NCBI GenBank assembly: GCA_003527885.1
Contig: DPWB01000288.1
Span: 1 to 7,485 of the forward strand
Reading direction: 5' to 3'
Length of the DNA: 7,485 nucleotides
Source: Candidatus Competibacteraceae bacterium
GTDB taxonomy: Bacteria > Pseudomonadota > Gammaproteobacteria > Competibacterales > Competibacteraceae
The translations under genes and the position numbers were made by a program. This document shows, piece by piece, positions 5,687-7,485 of this stretch. The notes below the pieces were generated by a model that had not been told where the DNA came from, searched no databases, and worked only from the letters and a program-made list of their open reading frames with translations. Positions within the stretch are counted from its first letter, which is position 1, and every line of letters starts with the position of its first letter.

Positions 5687-6680
5687 CATCCCGGACGACC
5701 CCAGCTTGCCGATGCCGATTCTGCCGGGCCACACCTCGGCGGGCCGGCTGGAGCGGGTGTTGCGGGCCGGCGCGTTCGCGGTCACCAGCGAGATGGACCC
5801 CCCCGACTCGGCCGACGCCGAAGAGGTCTTCGCCCGCGCCCGCATCTTCGACGGTTATGTGGACGCCATCAACGCCACCGACGGCGCCGGCGGCCACTGC
5901 CACATGTCCAGCGTGGCCGTGGCCGCGCTGCTGATTCGGGCCGGCTACGCGCCCATCATGCAGATCGCCTGCCGCGACAAGAACCGCATCGCGATCCAGG
6001 GCGACATTCTCGGCGGCGCGGCCATGGGGGTGTGCAACATGCTGTGCCTGACCGGCGACGGGGTGCAAGCGGGCGACCACCCGCAAGCCAAACCGGTGTT
6101 CGATCTGGATTGCCTGTCGTTGCTGGAAATCGCGCGCGGGCTGCGCGACGAGCGGCGGTTCCAGAGCGGGCGCAAGATCGGCTCGCCGCCGCGGGTGTTC
6201 TTCGGCGCGGTCGAAAATCCGCTAGCCCCGCCACGCGACTGGCGCCCGCACCGGCTGGCCAAGAAAGTGGCGGCCGGCGCCCAGTTCATCCAGACCCAAT
6301 ATTGCTTCGAAATTCCCCCGCTCAGGGAATTCATGAAAAAAGCGGAAGATCTCGGGCTGCTCGATAAGGTGTTCATCCTGATCGGCGTCGGCCCGCTGCG
6401 CTCCGCCAAGTCAGCCGAATGGATGCGCGGACATGTACCCGGTGTCTACATACCGGATGCTATCATTCGGCGGTTGGCCGGAGCGGACGATCAGCGGGCG
6501 GAAGGCCGGAGCCTCTGCGTGGAATTGATTCAGGAAATCCGCGAGATCAAGGGCGTCAGCGGCGTCCACGTGATGGCCTACTACCAACAGGAGGCGGCGG
6601 CGGAAATCATCGAACGCTCGGGCGTGCTGCAAGGACGAGTGCCCTGGTATCCGGGCATCCGAACACAAACCCGGCAATGA
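5667..6680 (+). CDS. metF: Methylenetetrahydrofolate reductase (MetF)
   Basis: This 337-residue flavoenzyme would reduce 5,10-methylene-THF to 5-methyl-THF in the cytoplasm, feeding methionine synthesis or methyl-group metabolism. Family features are TSEMDPPDSAD (40-50, containing the conserved acidic residue), DGYVDAINATDG (62-73), CRDKNR (102-107), DILGGAAMGVCNMLCLTGD (113-131) with the following GDHPQAKPVFDLD, and GAQFIQTQYCFE in the second half. It is the type that pairs with a separate MetV. The ATG at 5667 is chosen over the upstream ATG at 5565: the added residues would be unrelated sequence inside metV, and GGGGA (5656-5660) is correctly placed before 5667. It overlaps metV by 20 bp and the next small ORF by 4 bp (ATGA). 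Its neighbours gcvH and gcvP produce its substrate, which supports the assignment. Confidence 0.93.
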   Translation: MALNFDDIPDDPSLPMPILPGHTSAGRLERVLRAGAFAVTSEMDPPDSADAEEVFARARIFDGYVDAINATDGAGGHCHMSSVAVAALLIRAGYAPIMQIACRDKNRIAIQGDILGGAAMGVCNMLCLTGDGVQAGDHPQAKPVFDLDCLSLLEIARGLRDERRFQSGRKIGSPPRVFFGAVENPLAPPRDWRPHRLAKKVAAGAQFIQTQYCFEIPPLREFMKKAEDLGLLDKVFILIGVGPLRSAKSAEWMRGHVPGVYIPDAIIRRLAGADDQRAEGRSLCVELIQEIREIKGVSGVHVMAYYQQEAAAEIIERSGVLQGRVPWYPGIRTQTRQ

Positions 6681-6943
6681 CGGCGATGGTTTTGGCGGAA
6701 CAGCGGCCGAGCATGGCCCTCGCCGGCTTCATCGAAGCCTTCTTCCGATACATGGATCGGACTATTCAGATGTTACGTTCAACCGCGATGGGCGAGAATG
6801 AAAACATGAGTTGTTTCTTCGACAGGGCCTTGATTGGCTCGCTCGCCCGCACTAAAGAGCTCAAGGAATTGGACGGGATCAGCGTCCGCCCGATCCGCGC
6901 ACCACGCGGTAGCGCCGGCGCTCTCCGACAGTTGCCACTCTAA
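6677..6943 (+). CDS. Small hypothetical protein between metF and gcvH
   Basis: An 88-residue frame starts at an ATG that overlaps the metF stop (ATGA, 6677-6680) and ends 26 bp before gcvH. I do not recognise the family. The first half reads like a plausible helical protein (MALAGFIEAFFRYMDRTIQML), with several Met, Phe and acidic residues. The last 20 residues are Arg/Pro/Ser-rich and ordinary. There is no clear signal peptide or catalytic motif, and alternative starts at 6686 or 6713 are possible. The stop-start overlap argues for a real coupled gene. Against it, no homology is evident, and the stretch could be a decayed remnant or spacer that happens to stay open. Confidence 0.45.
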   Translation: MTAMVLAEQRPSMALAGFIEAFFRYMDRTIQMLRSTAMGENENMSCFFDRALIGSLARTKELKELDGISVRPIRAPRGSAGALRQLPL

Positions 6944-6969
6944 AACCCACCACTCAGGAGCAACACAAC

Positions 6970-7350
6970 ATGAGCCAGATCAAATTCACCGAAACCCACG
7001 AATGGCTGCGCGTCGAAGGTGACGGCACCGGCACCATCGGCATCACCGACTACGCCCAAAACGCGCTCGGCGACCTGGTGTTCATCGGCCTGCCCGAGGT
7101 CGGCGCGGAACTGGCCCAAGGCGCCGAAGGGGCGACCATCGAATCGGTCAAGGCCGCCGGCGAGATTCACATGCCGGTCGGCGGAACCGTTATCGAAACC
7201 AACGCCTCGCTCGCCGATGACCCGGCTCAGGCCAACAGCGACCCGCTCGGCGCGGGCTGGTTTCTCAAGATCAAGCTTGCCGACCCGGCGCAATTGGATG
7301 CCCTGATGGACCAGGCGGCCTACGACACGTTCGTGGCCGGTCTCGATTGA
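6970..7350 (+). CDS. gcvH: Glycine cleavage system H protein
   Basis: This 126-residue protein carries the aminomethyl group on a lipoyl arm between the P, T and L proteins of the cytoplasmic glycine cleavage complex. The length is typical. It opens with KFTETHEWLRVEGDGTGTIG, the usual H-protein start, and has ITDYAQNALGDLVFIGLPEVG. The lipoylation motif is ESVKAAGEIHMPVGG, in which Lys61 is the predicted lipoyl-lysine. The C-terminal NSDPLGAGWFLKIKLADP is also characteristic. The start follows AGGAG (6956-6960) with nine bases of spacing. gcvP begins 36 bp downstream, so the two form an operon. gcvT is not in the window. Confidence 0.97.
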   Translation: MSQIKFTETHEWLRVEGDGTGTIGITDYAQNALGDLVFIGLPEVGAELAQGAEGATIESVKAAGEIHMPVGGTVIETNASLADDPAQANSDPLGAGWFLKIKLADPAQLDALMDQAAYDTFVAGLD

Positions 7351-7374
7351 CGGTTCGCCGCTCCATCACAACTC

Positions 7375-7381
7375 GAAGAGG
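7375..7381 (+). promoter_or_regulatory. Ribosome binding site for gcvP
   Basis: GAAGAGG lies five bases before the GTG at 7387-7389 and decides that start over the in-frame GTG at 7381-7383, which overlaps the site itself. Confidence 0.6.
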
Positions 7382-7386
7382 TGGTC

Positions 7387-7485
7387 GTGAATACTCCAAC
7401 TACCGCACCCCGGCGCACCTTGTCCGAGCTGGACAACCGCGGAGAATTCATTTCCCGGCACATCGGGCCGAGCGCCGCCGAGCAA
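7387..7485 (+). CDS. gcvP: Glycine dehydrogenase (decarboxylating), P protein, N-terminal fragment
   Basis: The first 33 codons of the pyridoxal-phosphate enzyme that decarboxylates glycine and passes the aminomethyl group to GcvH. The visible RTLSELDNRGEFISRHIGPS closely follows the N-terminus of full-length GcvP (E. coli: LSQLENSGAFIERHIGP), so this is probably the single-chain form, not the split GcvPA/GcvPB pair. It starts with GTG behind GAAGAGG (7375-7381). The gene runs off the right edge of the window, so the truncation is artificial. Confidence 0.93.
   Translation, partial: MNTPTTAPRRTLSELDNRGEFISRHIGPSAAEQ

Noticed and set aside
6832..6850. TTGGCTCGCTCGCCCGC as a second sigma-54 promoter before gcvH
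   Set aside because: After GG-N10 the next two bases are CG, not GC, so the invariant spacing fails by one base and the TTGC part is absent.

Overview
The window reads as one end of a contig from a high-GC bacterium, most likely a gammaproteobacterium. ZnuC, ZnuB, the TyrR-type regulator, GcvH and GcvP all resemble gammaproteobacterial versions, but this is inference from remembered family sequences, not a search. Bases 1-96 are not genomic: they are a full Illumina Nextera P5-side adapter preceded by a T-rich run. True sequence starts at about base 97.

Layout, with all convincing genes on the + strand. (1) 97-1232: the 3' end of znuC overlapping a complete znuB, a zinc-uptake ABC transporter. 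(2) 1233-1435: a short gap with a possible weak terminator, two tandem hairpins and an unexplained open stretch on the reverse strand. (3) 1436-2995: a TyrR/PhhR/GcsR-type enhancer-binding regulator with ACT, PAS-like, AAA+ and Fis-like HTH regions and an intact sigma-54 contact loop. (4) 2996-3297: an AT-rich regulatory island holding a perfect 16-bp-arm dyad, a weak TyrR-like box, a looser dyad, an IHF-like site and a very good -24/-12 sigma-54 promoter. (5) 3298-3990: a LysR-type regulator that loses its family sequence about halfway. (6) 3987-5144: an M20D amidohydrolase of the hippurate hydrolase/N-acyl-amino-acid type. (7) 5213-6680: a metV-like Cys-rich protein overlapping metF (methylenetetrahydrofolate reductase). 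(8) 6677-6943: a small unrecognised ORF. (9) 6970-7485: gcvH and the first 33 codons of gcvP.

The regions after znuB fit one theme. An amidohydrolase could release glycine from an N-acylglycine such as hippurate. The glycine cleavage system (GcvH, GcvP) would turn glycine into CO2, ammonia and methylene-tetrahydrofolate. MetF with its MetV partner would reduce that to methyl-tetrahydrofolate. A TyrR-like sigma-54 activator sits upstream, next to a sigma-54 promoter that faces these genes. In Pseudomonas aeruginosa the TyrR-like activator GcsR turns on a glycine cleavage operon in response to glycine, so a glycine-sensing circuit is a reasonable hypothesis. No wholly new system is proven. The best candidates for a second look are the regulatory island, the broken LysR gene and the small ORF between metF and gcvH.
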